Below are positions 17,954-26,349 of a stretch of 46,821 bases of DNA, piece after piece (positions within the stretch are counted from its first letter, which is position 1; each line of letters starts with the position of its first letter). The translations under genes were made by a program, and so were the position numbers. The stretch comes from Paucimonas sp. (GTDB taxonomy: Bacteria > Pseudomonadota > Gammaproteobacteria > Pseudomonadales > Pseudomonadaceae): contig JAIRVG010000088.1 in assembly GCA_031253995.1 (NCBI GenBank), forward strand, positions 1 through 46,821, given 5' to 3'. The notes beneath the pieces were generated by a model. It had not been told where the DNA came from. It did no database searches and saw only the letters and a program-made list of their open reading frames with translations.

Positions 17954-18211
17954 GGGATTCTCCCGCTGGGTGGGAAGCTGTCTCCCAATGTAACGGGTTT
18001 TTTCGTATGGTGGGAGAAACTAGACTCCGTCACACAGTCACAACAACAAGAAGTGGTCGCAACCATGACACTCCAGCCCCCGGCTTCCTGCTGCACGGCT
18101 ATCGGCGAATGCGCTTCGCCACCTCTTGTCCAGACCGTAAAGACACCTCGGCGCTACCGGTGGTAGCCACGCAGCGTGCCCGCTTTCCTTCACCCATCGA
18201 GTGATTCCTAC
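17954..18211. promoter_or_regulatory. Bidirectional promoter region with LysR half-sites
   Basis: Contains ttctccc (17958-17964), tgggaa (17971-17976), tctccca (17981-17987) and tgggaga (18012-18018), i.e. two inverted pairs of a common tctccca / tgggaga half-site clustered within 61 bp. They lie directly upstream of LysR 2 and point to its regulatory control of both directions. 18020-18211 shows no other recognisable element. Confidence 0.6.
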
Positions 18212-19078
18212 ATGCCAAGTCATCAAGTCGACCTGATCGCTTCCTATTGGACCATCGCCGGCGATACCTACCCGGGTGCGCCCAGCGAAATCAGCCCGTA
18301 CACCCTGCAGGCCCGCGCGCAAGCCGCGGCCAAGGCCGGCTGGCGTGGCATGGGCCTGGTCCACGCGGACATCCTGCACTGGATCGAGCGCCTGGGCCTG
18401 CCGACGGTACGGCAGATCTTCGATGACAACGGCATGAAGCACCGCGAGGTGGAATTCCTCATCGACTGGCACCTGACCTGTGATCGCCGTTCCGTGTCCG
18501 ACCGGATCTGCAAGGAGCTGCTGGATGTTGCCGGCGAAATCGGCGCGACCCGCCTCAAATGCGCAGCCGGCCTGTTCGAGGAAGGTGAGGTGGACGTCGC
18601 CCTGATGCGCGATGCATTCGCCGTGCTCTGCGACAAGGCTGCCGAGTACAAGGTCGAGGTAGCCATCGAGTTCTTGCCGTTCTCCAGCGTGAACACTATC
18701 GACAAGGCGCTGGCCGTGTCCCAGGGCGTACGCCCCAACGGTGGCCTGATGGTAGACAGCTGGCATATCGCCCGTGGCGGCATGGGCTTCGAGGAAATCA
18801 GCAAGATTCCGGTCGAGCTGATCAAGGGCGTCGAGATCGACGACGCCAATCTCGAACTGGTCGGCGACGTGTTCAACGACTCCACCCACCACCGCAAGTG
18901 CTGCGGCGAAGGCCAACTGGACCTGCCGCATTTCGTCCAGGCCATTCTCGACACCGGCTATCGCGGCCCATGGGGCGTCGAGCTGATTTCTGCCGAGCTG
19001 CGCAAGCTGCCGCTGGACGTCGTCGCCAAGCGTGCCTTCGACAGCACCATGGCCCAGTTTGAAAACGCGCGCTTCTGA
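18212..19078 (+). CDS. TIM-barrel sugar isomerase/epimerase or IolE-like dehydratase
   Basis: 288-residue xylose-isomerase-like (AP endonuclease 2 superfamily) TIM barrel. The metal site is complete: Glu153 (AIEFLPF), Asp182 and His185 (VDSWH), an acidic strand VEIDD at 208-211 and Glu257 (WGVELIS). Members include IolE (2-keto-myo-inositol dehydratase), hydroxypyruvate isomerase, and epimerases. The ATG at 18212 (MPSHQVDL) is preferred over in-frame 18176 because gag-tga lies upstream and it starts at the first barrel strand. It is the first gene of an operon with two Gfo/Idh/MocA dehydrogenases and an ABC importer, which favours action on a keto-cyclitol or keto-sugar. Confidence 0.85.
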   Translation: MPSHQVDLIASYWTIAGDTYPGAPSEISPYTLQARAQAAAKAGWRGMGLVHADILHWIERLGLPTVRQIFDDNGMKHREVEFLIDWHLTCDRRSVSDRICKELLDVAGEIGATRLKCAAGLFEEGEVDVALMRDAFAVLCDKAAEYKVEVAIEFLPFSSVNTIDKALAVSQGVRPNGGLMVDSWHIARGGMGFEEISKIPVELIKGVEIDDANLELVGDVFNDSTHHRKCCGEGQLDLPHFVQAILDTGYRGPWGVELISAELRKLPLDVVAKRAFDSTMAQFENARF

Positions 19079-19124
19079 AGCGCCAGCAACTCTCCATCAC
19101 ATCAAGAACAACGAGGACTACATC

Positions 19125-20120
19125 ATGGTTGGAATCGCAGTATTGGGCGCCGGGCGCATCGGCAAGATCCACGCCGCCAACGTCGCCGCCAACCCGCGCG
19201 CGCGCCTGATCGCCGTGGCCGACCCCTACGCCAGCGCCGCACAATCCCTGGCGGGTGCCCTGGGCGCCGACGCGATGACCGATTGCGAAGCGGCCATTGA
19301 CCGCAACGATGTCGATGCCGTGGTCATCGGCACGCCCACCAACACCCATATCCAGTTGATGATGCGCGCAGTGCGCCAGGGCAAGGCGGTGCTGTGCGAG
19401 AAGCCGATCGATCTCGACCTGCTCAAGAGCCAGGCCGCGGTGGAAGAGATCCAGGGCCTCAATGGCCGGGTCATGCTGGCCTTCAACCGCCGCTTCGAAA
19501 CGTCCTTCGCCGCCATGCGCGAGGCGATTCTCGCCGGCGAGATCGGCGAAGTGCGCCAGGTCATCATCTCCAGCCGCGATCCGGGCCTGGCGCCGGAAGA
19601 CTACATCCAGCACAGCGGTGGCATCTTCCGCGACATGACCATTCACGACCTGGACATCGGCCGCTGGCTGCTGGGCGAGGAACCGGTGGAAATCACCGCC
19701 ATGGGCAGCCGCCTGGTGGATTCGGCACTGATGGAAAAGTACGACGACTACGACACCGCGATGGTGCACATGAAGACCGCTTCCGGTAAGCAGTGCCACA
19801 TCAACAACTGCCGCCAGGCCGTGTACGGCTACGACCAGCGCATCGAAGTGTTCGGCTCCAAAGGCATGCTGCTGCAGGACAACCTGCGCCCGACCACCGT
19901 GCGGCGCTGGACCCAGGACGTCACCGACGCCCGCGAGCCGTTGCTGAACTTCTTCCTGGAGCGTTACCAGCAGGCGTACAAATCCGAACTGGACGCCTTC
20001 GTCTCGGCGCTGGCAGACAACCAGCCACTGCCGGTCACCCCGTTCGACGGCCTGCAGGCCCTGCGCCTGGCCGACGCTTGTGTCGAGTCGGTGGCCAGCG
20101 GCCGCGCGGTCAAGCTTTGA
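19125..20120 (+). CDS. Inositol 2-dehydrogenase-like Gfo/Idh/MocA oxidoreductase
   Basis: NAD(P)-dependent oxidation of a cyclitol or sugar hydroxyl to a ketone. 331 residues: Rossmann motif GAGRIG (8-13), the family CEKPID with catalytic Lys93, and the D-x3-H pair Asp170/His174 (FRDMTIHDLDIGRW), which matches Bacillus inositol dehydrogenase (Lys97, Asp172, His176) in spacing. NRRFETSF and GIFRDMTIHD are typical of IolG. Start ATG 19125 has gagg upstream. It follows the TIM-barrel gene by 46 bp. The exact substrate (myo-inositol, another inositol or a deoxy-inositol) cannot be read from the sequence. Confidence 0.88.
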   Translation: MVGIAVLGAGRIGKIHAANVAANPRARLIAVADPYASAAQSLAGALGADAMTDCEAAIDRNDVDAVVIGTPTNTHIQLMMRAVRQGKAVLCEKPIDLDLLKSQAAVEEIQGLNGRVMLAFNRRFETSFAAMREAILAGEIGEVRQVIISSRDPGLAPEDYIQHSGGIFRDMTIHDLDIGRWLLGEEPVEITAMGSRLVDSALMEKYDDYDTAMVHMKTASGKQCHINNCRQAVYGYDQRIEVFGSKGMLLQDNLRPTTVRRWTQDVTDAREPLLNFFLERYQQAYKSELDAFVSALADNQPLPVTPFDGLQALRLADACVESVASGRAVKL

Positions 20121-20127
20121 TTCATGA

Positions 20128-20147
20128 CGGACGCCCGCGGGCGTCCG
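20128..20147 (+). other. Intercistronic hairpin
   Basis: A perfect 20-bp palindrome (cggacgcccg / cgggcgtccg) lies between the two dehydrogenase genes with no T-run, so it is more likely an mRNA-stability or processing element than a terminator. Confidence 0.55.
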
Positions 20148-20171
20148 CTCTCGCGATAAGGAGAACAACAC

Positions 20172-21257
20172 ATGTCGCTGACCATTAACGGCAAACCCTT
20201 GGGTGTCGCCTGCCTGGGCATCACTCACCCCCACACCTCGGGCCGCGTCAAGGCGTTCAAGCGCATCCCTGGGGTGCGCTTCCTCGGCGCCTACGATGAC
20301 AGCCCGCTGCTGCAGCCGTTCGTCGATGCCCTCGAACTGCAGGCGCGGACCAAGGAAGAGATCCTGGCCGACCCGGATGTCCATGTGGTGCTGGTGCACC
20401 CGAAGAGCTACCTGATGGCCGACTGGGCCATTGAAGCCCTCGAAGCCGGCAAGGCGGTGCTCTGCGAGAAGCCCGCCGGTCGCGGTTCGCAGGATACCCA
20501 GCGGATCGTCGAGGCGGTGGAGCGCACCGGTGGCCTGTTCCAGGTCGGCTACTGCTGGCGCTTCGCGCCGTCGGTGGAAAAGATGCAGCAGGTGCTGGCC
20601 AGCGGTGAAATCGGCAAGGTGCTGCAGGTTCGCGCTCACGCCGGCTGCTCGCACAACGAAGCCGACACCAACCACATGAAGCAGCCCGGTGACCGCGGTG
20701 GTGCCTTCTACGTGATCGGCTGCCACACCATCGACCGCATCCTCCTGCATTTCGGCATGCCGCGCTCGGTGAACGCGCGCATCTCCAAGTTCGCTGGACA
20801 GATGCCCGAGTCCGCCCGGGAAGACGCCGCTGCCGCCGTGCTGAACTACGACGACAAGATGGTCACCATCGACTTCATGTCGTGGGATCCGATGCCCTGG
20901 ACCGAAACCTGGGACATCACCGCCTATGGCACCCACGGCGTCATGCATTCGACGCCGATGCCAGCGTCGTACAAGCTCTACCACGACGGCAAGAACGGCC
21001 ACCCGCAGGGCTGGACCCACTGGAACGAGACCAGCTTCCCGGAAATCTGGGCGGTGCGCAAAACCGTGTATTCGCCGGAAATCGCCGAGATCGGCAACCC
21101 GGTGTACTTCGACCGCGAGGCCTCGGCCTTTGTCCAGGCCCTGCAGGACGGCACGCCGTCGCAAGTGCCGGCGAGCCAGGCCCACAACATCAACATCCTG
21201 CTCGAAGCCCTGTTCGAGTCTTCGGATAACGCCGGTCGCGAAGTGCAACTCGGCTGA
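20172..21257 (+). CDS. Second Gfo/Idh/MocA family oxidoreductase
   Basis: 361-residue two-domain oxidoreductase: nucleotide-binding half with CEKPAG (Lys100) and HPKSYLMADWAIEALEAGK, then the C-terminal alpha/beta substrate domain with GGAFYVIGCHTIDR (His185 in the catalytic-His position). The dinucleotide loop reads CLGITHPHTSG instead of GxGxxG, an unusual form. Shine-Dalgarno aaggag precedes ATG 20172. It probably acts on the same substrate series as the preceding dehydrogenase, but the substrate is unknown. It is distant enough from the first that a recent duplication is excluded. Confidence 0.85.
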   Translation: MSLTINGKPLGVACLGITHPHTSGRVKAFKRIPGVRFLGAYDDSPLLQPFVDALELQARTKEEILADPDVHVVLVHPKSYLMADWAIEALEAGKAVLCEKPAGRGSQDTQRIVEAVERTGGLFQVGYCWRFAPSVEKMQQVLASGEIGKVLQVRAHAGCSHNEADTNHMKQPGDRGGAFYVIGCHTIDRILLHFGMPRSVNARISKFAGQMPESAREDAAAAVLNYDDKMVTIDFMSWDPMPWTETWDITAYGTHGVMHSTPMPASYKLYHDGKNGHPQGWTHWNETSFPEIWAVRKTVYSPEIAEIGNPVYFDREASAFVQALQDGTPSQVPASQAHNINILLEALFESSDNAGREVQLG

Positions 21258-21284
21258 ACCGGTCACCTGCTCAATCTTGCTGTT

Positions 21285-21308
21285 CCGCCCCCGCACCGGG
21301 GGCGGCTT
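21285..21308 (+). other. GC-rich hairpin upstream of the ABC substrate-binding gene
   Basis: ccgccccc (21285-21292) pairs with gggggcgg (21298-21305), followed by cttt. It looks like a leaky terminator or a 3'-end stabiliser separating enzyme from transporter genes within one operon. Confidence 0.55.
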
Positions 21309-21353
21309 TGAAAGTAACAACAAAAACAACAGATACATTTGAAGGTGAAAAAC

Positions 21354-22421
21354 ATGCGCAAGTTATTTCAACTTGCCGCGACGCTTGTCGTTGCGGTGAC
21401 GCTGTTCGGCTGCTCGAAACAGGAAGAAACTTCAAAAGGCCTTATCGGTATTTCAATGCCGTCCAAGACTGAGGCGCGCTGGACGGCTGATGGCGCCAGC
21501 ATGGTCGAGGCCCTGGAAAAGCTGGGCTACAAGACCGATATCCAGTACGCCCAGTATGAAATTCCCACGCAACTGTCGCAGATCGAGAACCTCCTGGTAA
21601 AAGGCGTCAAGGGCCTGGTCATCGCGCCGATCGATGGCACGACCATGACGGATGTATTGCGACAGGCCAAGGAAAAGGGCATCACCATCATTTCCTATGA
21701 CCGCTTGATCCGAAACTCCAAGGACTTCGACTATTACGCCACTTTCGACAACTTCAAGACCGGCGTCCTGCAAGGCGAATCCATCGTCGATGCGTTGAAG
21801 TTGAAAGAGGGCAAGGGGCCGTTCAACTTCGAGATATTCGCCGGCTCCACCGACGACAACAACGCCCATGTGGTGTACGCCGGGGTGATGTCGGTGCTCA
21901 AGCCTTACCTGGATAACGGCAAGCTGCTGATTCGCAGCGGCCAGGTCAAGCTGGAGCAGGTGGCGACGCCGAACTGGGACGGTGCCCAGGCCCAGTCGCG
22001 GATGGACAATATCCTCAGCGCCTTCTACGGCAAGAACCATCTCGACGCGGTGCTGGCGATGAACGACCAGATCGCCGTGGGCGTGGTCTCGTCGCTGCGT
22101 GGCGTCGGCTATGGCCGCGGCGATGCGCCGATGCCGGTAATCACCGGCCAGGATGCCGAGGTACCGAGCGTGAAGGCGATCATGCGTGGCGACCAGTTCT
22201 CCACCGTGTTCAAGGACACCCGGGCCCTGGCCCAGTCCTGCGCGGTGATGATGGACAACGCCTTGCAGGGCAAGCCGGTCCAGGTCAACGACACCACCTC
22301 CTATGACAACGGCGCGATGGTCGTGCCCACCTTGCTGCTCGCGCCCGTGTCGGTCGAGGCCGGCAACGTCAAGCAGGTGCTGGTGGACTCCGGTTACTAC
22401 AGCGCCGACCGCCTGCAGTAA
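21354..22421 (+). CDS. chvE: ChvE-type monosaccharide ABC transporter substrate-binding lipoprotein
   Basis: 355-residue periplasmic binding protein of the sugar-binding family 4 (peripla_BP_4). Strong motif identity to Agrobacterium ChvE by memory: IQYAQYEIPTQLSQIENL, YDRLIRNSKDFDYYATFDNF, VITGQDAEVPSVKAI and the C-terminal QVLVDSGYYSADRLQ. Unlike ChvE it carries a lipobox (LFGC at about residues 17-20) with Ser at +2. Start ATG 21354 has gaaggtg. ChvE/MmsE-type proteins bind several aldoses and some acids; specificity here may differ. First of three ABC genes. Confidence 0.9.
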   Translation: MRKLFQLAATLVVAVTLFGCSKQEETSKGLIGISMPSKTEARWTADGASMVEALEKLGYKTDIQYAQYEIPTQLSQIENLLVKGVKGLVIAPIDGTTMTDVLRQAKEKGITIISYDRLIRNSKDFDYYATFDNFKTGVLQGESIVDALKLKEGKGPFNFEIFAGSTDDNNAHVVYAGVMSVLKPYLDNGKLLIRSGQVKLEQVATPNWDGAQAQSRMDNILSAFYGKNHLDAVLAMNDQIAVGVVSSLRGVGYGRGDAPMPVITGQDAEVPSVKAIMRGDQFSTVFKDTRALAQSCAVMMDNALQGKPVQVNDTTSYDNGAMVVPTLLLAPVSVEAGNVKQVLVDSGYYSADRLQ

Positions 22422-22475
22422 TCGCCACGGTGACGGCGCTCCCGAGCGGGGCGCCTCTGAGAGCGGAGAACATCC

Positions 22476-24011
22476 ATGTCAACTCATCTGCTGGATATGC
22501 GTGGCATCCAGAAGAGCTTCGGCCCGGTGAAGGCCCTGTCCTGCGTGAATCTGCAGGTCGGCAGCGGCGAGATCCACGCCATCTGCGGCGAGAACGGCGC
22601 CGGCAAATCCACCCTGATGAAGATCCTCAGCGGGGTGTATCCCGCGGGCAGCTACGACGGCAGCATTCACTTCGACGGAGCGGAGCGCCGCTTCGCCGAC
22701 CTGCGCGACAGCGAGTCCCTGGGCATCTGCATCATCCACCAGGAACTGGCCCTGGTGCCGATGCTGTCGATCACCGAAAACCTGTTCCTCGGCCACGAGA
22801 TCGCCCGGCGTGGCGTGATCGACTGGTCCGAGGCCCATCGTCGGGCCAAGGCGCTGCTGGAGAAGGTGGGCCTGGCGGTGTCGCCGCAGACCCTGGTCAG
22901 CCAGCTCGGCATCGGCCAGCAGCAACTGGTGGAGATCGCCAAGGCGCTGGGCAAGGACGTGCGCCTGCTGATCCTCGACGAACCGACTGCCAGCCTCAAC
23001 GAGAACGACAGCGAACGCCTGCTGGAACTGATGCTGGGACTGAAGGCGCGCGGCATCACCTCCATCATCATTTCCCACAAGCTCAACGAGATTTCCCGGG
23101 TCGCTGACGGCGTCACGGTGATCCGCGACGGCACCACGGTGGATGTCATCGACTGCCGCAGCGCGCCATTGAGCGAGGACCGCATCGTCCAGGCCATGGT
23201 CGGCCGTGAGCTGGCCGACCGTTATCCGCCTCGCGAGCCGGTGCTGGGCGACACCTTGCTGGAAGTGCACAACTGGTCGGTTGAGCACCCCGAGCGCCCC
23301 GGCGCGGACTTCATCCGTAACATCAGCTTCCACGCTCGCCGCGGTGAAGTAGTAGGGATCGCCGGGCTGATGGGCTCCGGGCGCACCGAGCTGGCCATGA
23401 GTCTGTTCGGCGGTGCCTTCGGCCGCAATATTCGCGGCACGCTGCGCCTGGCGGGGCAGGACCTGCGCCTGCGCTCGGTGCGCGAAGCCATCGACAGCGG
23501 CATCGCCTATGCCACCGAGGACCGCAAGGGCGCCGGCCTGGTCCTGGGTGATGGCATTGGCCGCAACGTCAGCCTCGCCAGCCTGAAGTCCCTGGCCCGG
23601 CGCTGGGTCATCGACGAAAGCGAAGAGACCGGCGTCGGCGATGGCTACAAGCGCACCCTGCGCATTCGCAGCCCCGATCTGCGCCAACCGGTGGAACGGC
23701 TGTCCGGCGGCAACCAGCAGAAGGTAGTGCTGGCCAAGTGGCTTTTTTCCGACCCCGAGGTGCTGATCCTCGACGAGCCCACCCGAGGCATCGACGTCGG
23801 CGCCAAGTACGAGATCTACGGCGTGGTGAACCAGGTCGTGGCCAAAGGCAAATGCGTGATCATGATTTCCTCGGAGATGCCCGAACTGCTCGGCACCTGC
23901 GACCGCATCTACGTGATGAACGAAGGGCGCTTCGTCGGTGAGTTCGCCATCGCCGACGCCTCCCAGGAGCGAATCATGCACGCCATCATGAAAAACGAGG
24001 TGATCCAGTGA
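22476..24011 (+). CDS. gguA: Sugar ABC transporter ATP-binding protein (GguA/MmsA type)
   Basis: Tandem ATPase of the CUT2 sugar importers, 511 residues. Domain 1: Walker A GENGAGKS (38-45), signature LGIGQQQLVEIAKAL, Walker B LLILDEPTA. Domain 2: degenerate Walker A GLMGSGRTEL, as usual in CUT2 ATPases, signature LSGGNQQKVVLAKWL, Walker B VLILDEPTRGIDVGAK. Shine-Dalgarno gcggag precedes ATG 22476. Its stop codon overlaps the start of the permease gene, which indicates translational coupling. It powers uptake of the sugar or cyclitol handled by the upstream enzymes. Confidence 0.93.
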   Translation: MSTHLLDMRGIQKSFGPVKALSCVNLQVGSGEIHAICGENGAGKSTLMKILSGVYPAGSYDGSIHFDGAERRFADLRDSESLGICIIHQELALVPMLSITENLFLGHEIARRGVIDWSEAHRRAKALLEKVGLAVSPQTLVSQLGIGQQQLVEIAKALGKDVRLLILDEPTASLNENDSERLLELMLGLKARGITSIIISHKLNEISRVADGVTVIRDGTTVDVIDCRSAPLSEDRIVQAMVGRELADRYPPREPVLGDTLLEVHNWSVEHPERPGADFIRNISFHARRGEVVGIAGLMGSGRTELAMSLFGGAFGRNIRGTLRLAGQDLRLRSVREAIDSGIAYATEDRKGAGLVLGDGIGRNVSLASLKSLARRWVIDESEETGVGDGYKRTLRIRSPDLRQPVERLSGGNQQKVVLAKWLFSDPEVLILDEPTRGIDVGAKYEIYGVVNQVVAKGKCVIMISSEMPELLGTCDRIYVMNEGRFVGEFAIADASQERIMHAIMKNEVIQ

Positions 24012-25198
24012 GTGACGTCATCGCCCCCGTGGCGCCGAAACAGAATCTTCTCCCGGCCATCAAGCGCGGGGCCCGGGAATACGGCCTGCTCAGTTCGCTG
24101 CTGGTCATCGTGACTTTCTTCCAGGTCGCCACCGGTGGCGCCTTGCTGCAACCGCTGAACCTGACCAACCTGATCCTGCAGAACAGCTACATCGTGGTCA
24201 TGGCCCTGGGCATGCTGATGGTGATCGTCTGCGGGCATATCGACCTGTCGGTGGGGTCCATCGTCGGGGTGGTCGGTTCGATCGCCGCGGTGCTGATGGT
24301 GCAGTACCGCATGGATTTCGTCACCGTGTCGCTGATCTGCCTGCTGGCGGGCGGCCTGATCGGTGCGGCCCAGGGTTACTGGGTCGCGTTCTGGGGGATG
24401 CCGTCGTTCATCGTCACCCTCGGCGGCATGCTGATCTTCCGCGGCGCGACCATCGCCATCACCGAAGGGCAGTCCATCGGTCCGTTCCCGGAGCACTTCG
24501 TCGCCCTGAGCGCCGGGTTCCTGCCTGATCCCTTGCAGGGTCAGGGCCTGAAGATCACCTCGTTGCTTCTGGGCGTGCTGGTGGTCGGTTGCTTCCTGTG
24601 GGTCGAATGGCGGGCGCGCAGGAGGGTGGTCAAGGGCGGTGCCGTTGCGATGCCGGTAGCGCTGTTCCTGCTCAAGAACGGCATCCTCGGTGGCGCCATC
24701 ATCGCCTTCTGCTACGTGCTCGCCACCTATCGCGGACTGCCGTCGGTACTGGTGATCATGTGCCTGCTGATCGGCTTGTACACCTTCATCATGAACCGCA
24801 CGGTGATCGGTCGCTGGGTCTATGCGGTGGGGGGCAACCTGAAGGCGGCGAAGCTGTCGGGCATCAATACCGCCAGGGTGACCTTCTTCACCTTTGTCAA
24901 CATGGGCGTGCTGGCGGCCGTGGCCGGGCTGATCTTCACCGCACGCCTGAACAGTGCCACGCCGCGGGCCGGCAGCGGCTTCGAGCTGGACGTGATCGCC
25001 GCGGTGTTCATCGGCGGGGCGTCGGCCTCGGGCGGGGTAGGCAAGGTGATCGGCGTGGTGATCGGTGCGTTCATCATGGGCGTGCTGAACAACGGCATGT
25101 CGATCATGGGCATCGGTGTGGATTACCAGCAGATGATCAAGGGCGCGGTGCTGCTGGCGGCGGTGTTCGTGGACGTCTACCAGAAGAGCCGGGGGTAG
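24008..25198 (+). CDS. gguB: Sugar ABC transporter permease (GguB/MmsB type)
   Basis: 396-residue BPD_transp_2 family inner-membrane permease with about ten helices. It has the conserved VMALGMLMVIVCGHIDLSVG and GCVG-type motifs, SFIVTLGGMLIFRGA and the C-terminal FIGGASASGGVGKVIG. The GTG start at 24008 overlaps the gguA TGA. The length near 400 (longer than RbsC's ~320) is characteristic of the multiple-monosaccharide/GguB branch. Last gene of the operon; a GC hairpin follows. Confidence 0.92.
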   Translation: MSDVIAPVAPKQNLLPAIKRGAREYGLLSSLLVIVTFFQVATGGALLQPLNLTNLILQNSYIVVMALGMLMVIVCGHIDLSVGSIVGVVGSIAAVLMVQYRMDFVTVSLICLLAGGLIGAAQGYWVAFWGMPSFIVTLGGMLIFRGATIAITEGQSIGPFPEHFVALSAGFLPDPLQGQGLKITSLLLGVLVVGCFLWVEWRARRRVVKGGAVAMPVALFLLKNGILGGAIIAFCYVLATYRGLPSVLVIMCLLIGLYTFIMNRTVIGRWVYAVGGNLKAAKLSGINTARVTFFTFVNMGVLAAVAGLIFTARLNSATPRAGSGFELDVIAAVFIGGASASGGVGKVIGVVIGAFIMGVLNNGMSIMGIGVDYQQMIKGAVLLAAVFVDVYQKSRG

Positions 25199-25214
25199 TA
25201 CTTCACTGTCTTTC

Positions 25215-25236
25215 GGGGCTGCGTTGCAGCCCCTTC
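25215..25236 (+). terminator. Weak terminator after the ABC operon
   Basis: Perfect 8-bp stem ggggctgc-gtt-gcagcccc (25215-25233) followed by ttcgt only; a partial terminator between convergent genes. Confidence 0.5.
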
Positions 25237-25309
25237 GTGCTGAAGATCCTGGTACTGGTCCCACGCTCTTGCCCGAACCGCTCCGACGGGGTTGGCGGCG
25301 GGTCCGGAT

Positions 25310-26182
25310 TCAGCCACGCAGTTGCGGATACACCAGCAGCGATTCGACGCAGCGCTGCGCCACATCCTCTGCCGACATTTCCCGGTTCGCCAGAGAAAAC
25401 ACCTCCGGCCCCACCTGGTTCAGCCCGCCGATGTGTGCCAACAGCGCGACGATGTCCTGCAGCGGGAAGTTGCCCTGGCCGGGCCACATGCGGTTGAAAC
25501 AGTCCTGTTCCAGGGTGGTCTGCGCTGGCAGCGGATGCACGCCGTCGCAGATCTGCACACAGCGGATCATCTGCCCCGGAATCTGCGCCAGGGTTTCCAG
25601 CCGCGACGCACTGCGTACGAAGTGCAGGGTATCGAGGACCAGGCCGCCATTGGCCACGCCGGCCTCGCGCACCACATCCCAGCCTTGCTCCAGCGAGCGC
25701 ACACCCCACATCGGGATCGGCTCCAGGTCGCAGGTCATGCCGTGATCCCCGGCACGCCGGCAGATGGCCGCGTAGTACCCGACCAGTTCGTCGAAGGCGT
25801 AGGCATCCGCGGCGAAGGTGGCGTTGAGGCTCATATGGCTGCAGCCCAGCTCGCTGGCGATGGCGAAGAACTCGCTGGTGGTGGTGGTGTGGTCGGCAAT
25901 GAATGCCTCGTCCATGTTGTTCGGGGCCCAGTTCGGGTTCCAGGTGCACAGCGGGTCGAGACGACTGAGGCGCACGCCCTGGTCGGCGGCCATGGCCCGC
26001 ATGTCGCGGGTCTTCAGGCCTCCGGCCACCAGGCGCTGCACTTCCTGGGGCTGGATGCTCAGTTCGTGGAAGCCAGCGAGGCGGGTGGCCTTGAGCTTGC
26101 CGGCGAAGTCCAGGTGCAGCACGTTGGAGAACGGCATGCTGAAGGTCAGGTCGGTGCGCAGTCGTTGTTGTTGGTCAGGCAT
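25310..26182 (-). CDS. Second TIM-barrel sugar isomerase/epimerase-like enzyme
   Basis: 290-residue xylose-isomerase-like barrel. Metal ligands are visible: Glu154 (CDLEPIPMWG), Asp184 and His187 (VLDTLHF), Asp213 (VQICDG) and a C-terminal Glu (GPEVFS). It shows little direct similarity to the first barrel protein of the cluster. Start ATG 26182 with aagag upstream. It is divergent from the LacI regulator and convergent with the ABC operon. Could be a dehydratase, isomerase, epimerase or 3-keto-glycoside lyase; the substrate is unknown. Confidence 0.82.
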   Translation of the reverse strand: MPDQQQRLRTDLTFSMPFSNVLHLDFAGKLKATRLAGFHELSIQPQEVQRLVAGGLKTRDMRAMAADQGVRLSRLDPLCTWNPNWAPNNMDEAFIADHTTTTSEFFAIASELGCSHMSLNATFAADAYAFDELVGYYAAICRRAGDHGMTCDLEPIPMWGVRSLEQGWDVVREAGVANGGLVLDTLHFVRSASRLETLAQIPGQMIRCVQICDGVHPLPAQTTLEQDCFNRMWPGQGNFPLQDIVALLAHIGGLNQVGPEVFSLANREMSAEDVAQRCVESLLVYPQLRG

Positions 26183-26349
26183 GGCTGTGGCTCTTCAGGG
26201 AAAGCAGGAATTCTTGCGCGGCCCTGCGGCGATGTCAGTGAGGCTTTGTGGAAAACTGTTTTTCCCAGGCGAAGCGCTCGCTCATCGGCGCCAGGGCGCT
26301 GTGCTATCCTCCGCCGCCCGTGGCTTTGCGCTGGAGTTGTGGATAACCG

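Noticed and set aside
18873..21338. An 821-codon open frame on the minus strand
   Set aside because: Antisense to the two Gfo/Idh/MocA genes; composition is that of a shadow frame (His/Val/Arg/Asp-rich without domain motifs).
26260..26290. A third LacI operator upstream of the LacI gene (gcgaagcgctcgctcat)
   Set aside because: Only the central agcgct and part of one arm match the gcd palindromes; too degenerate to call.
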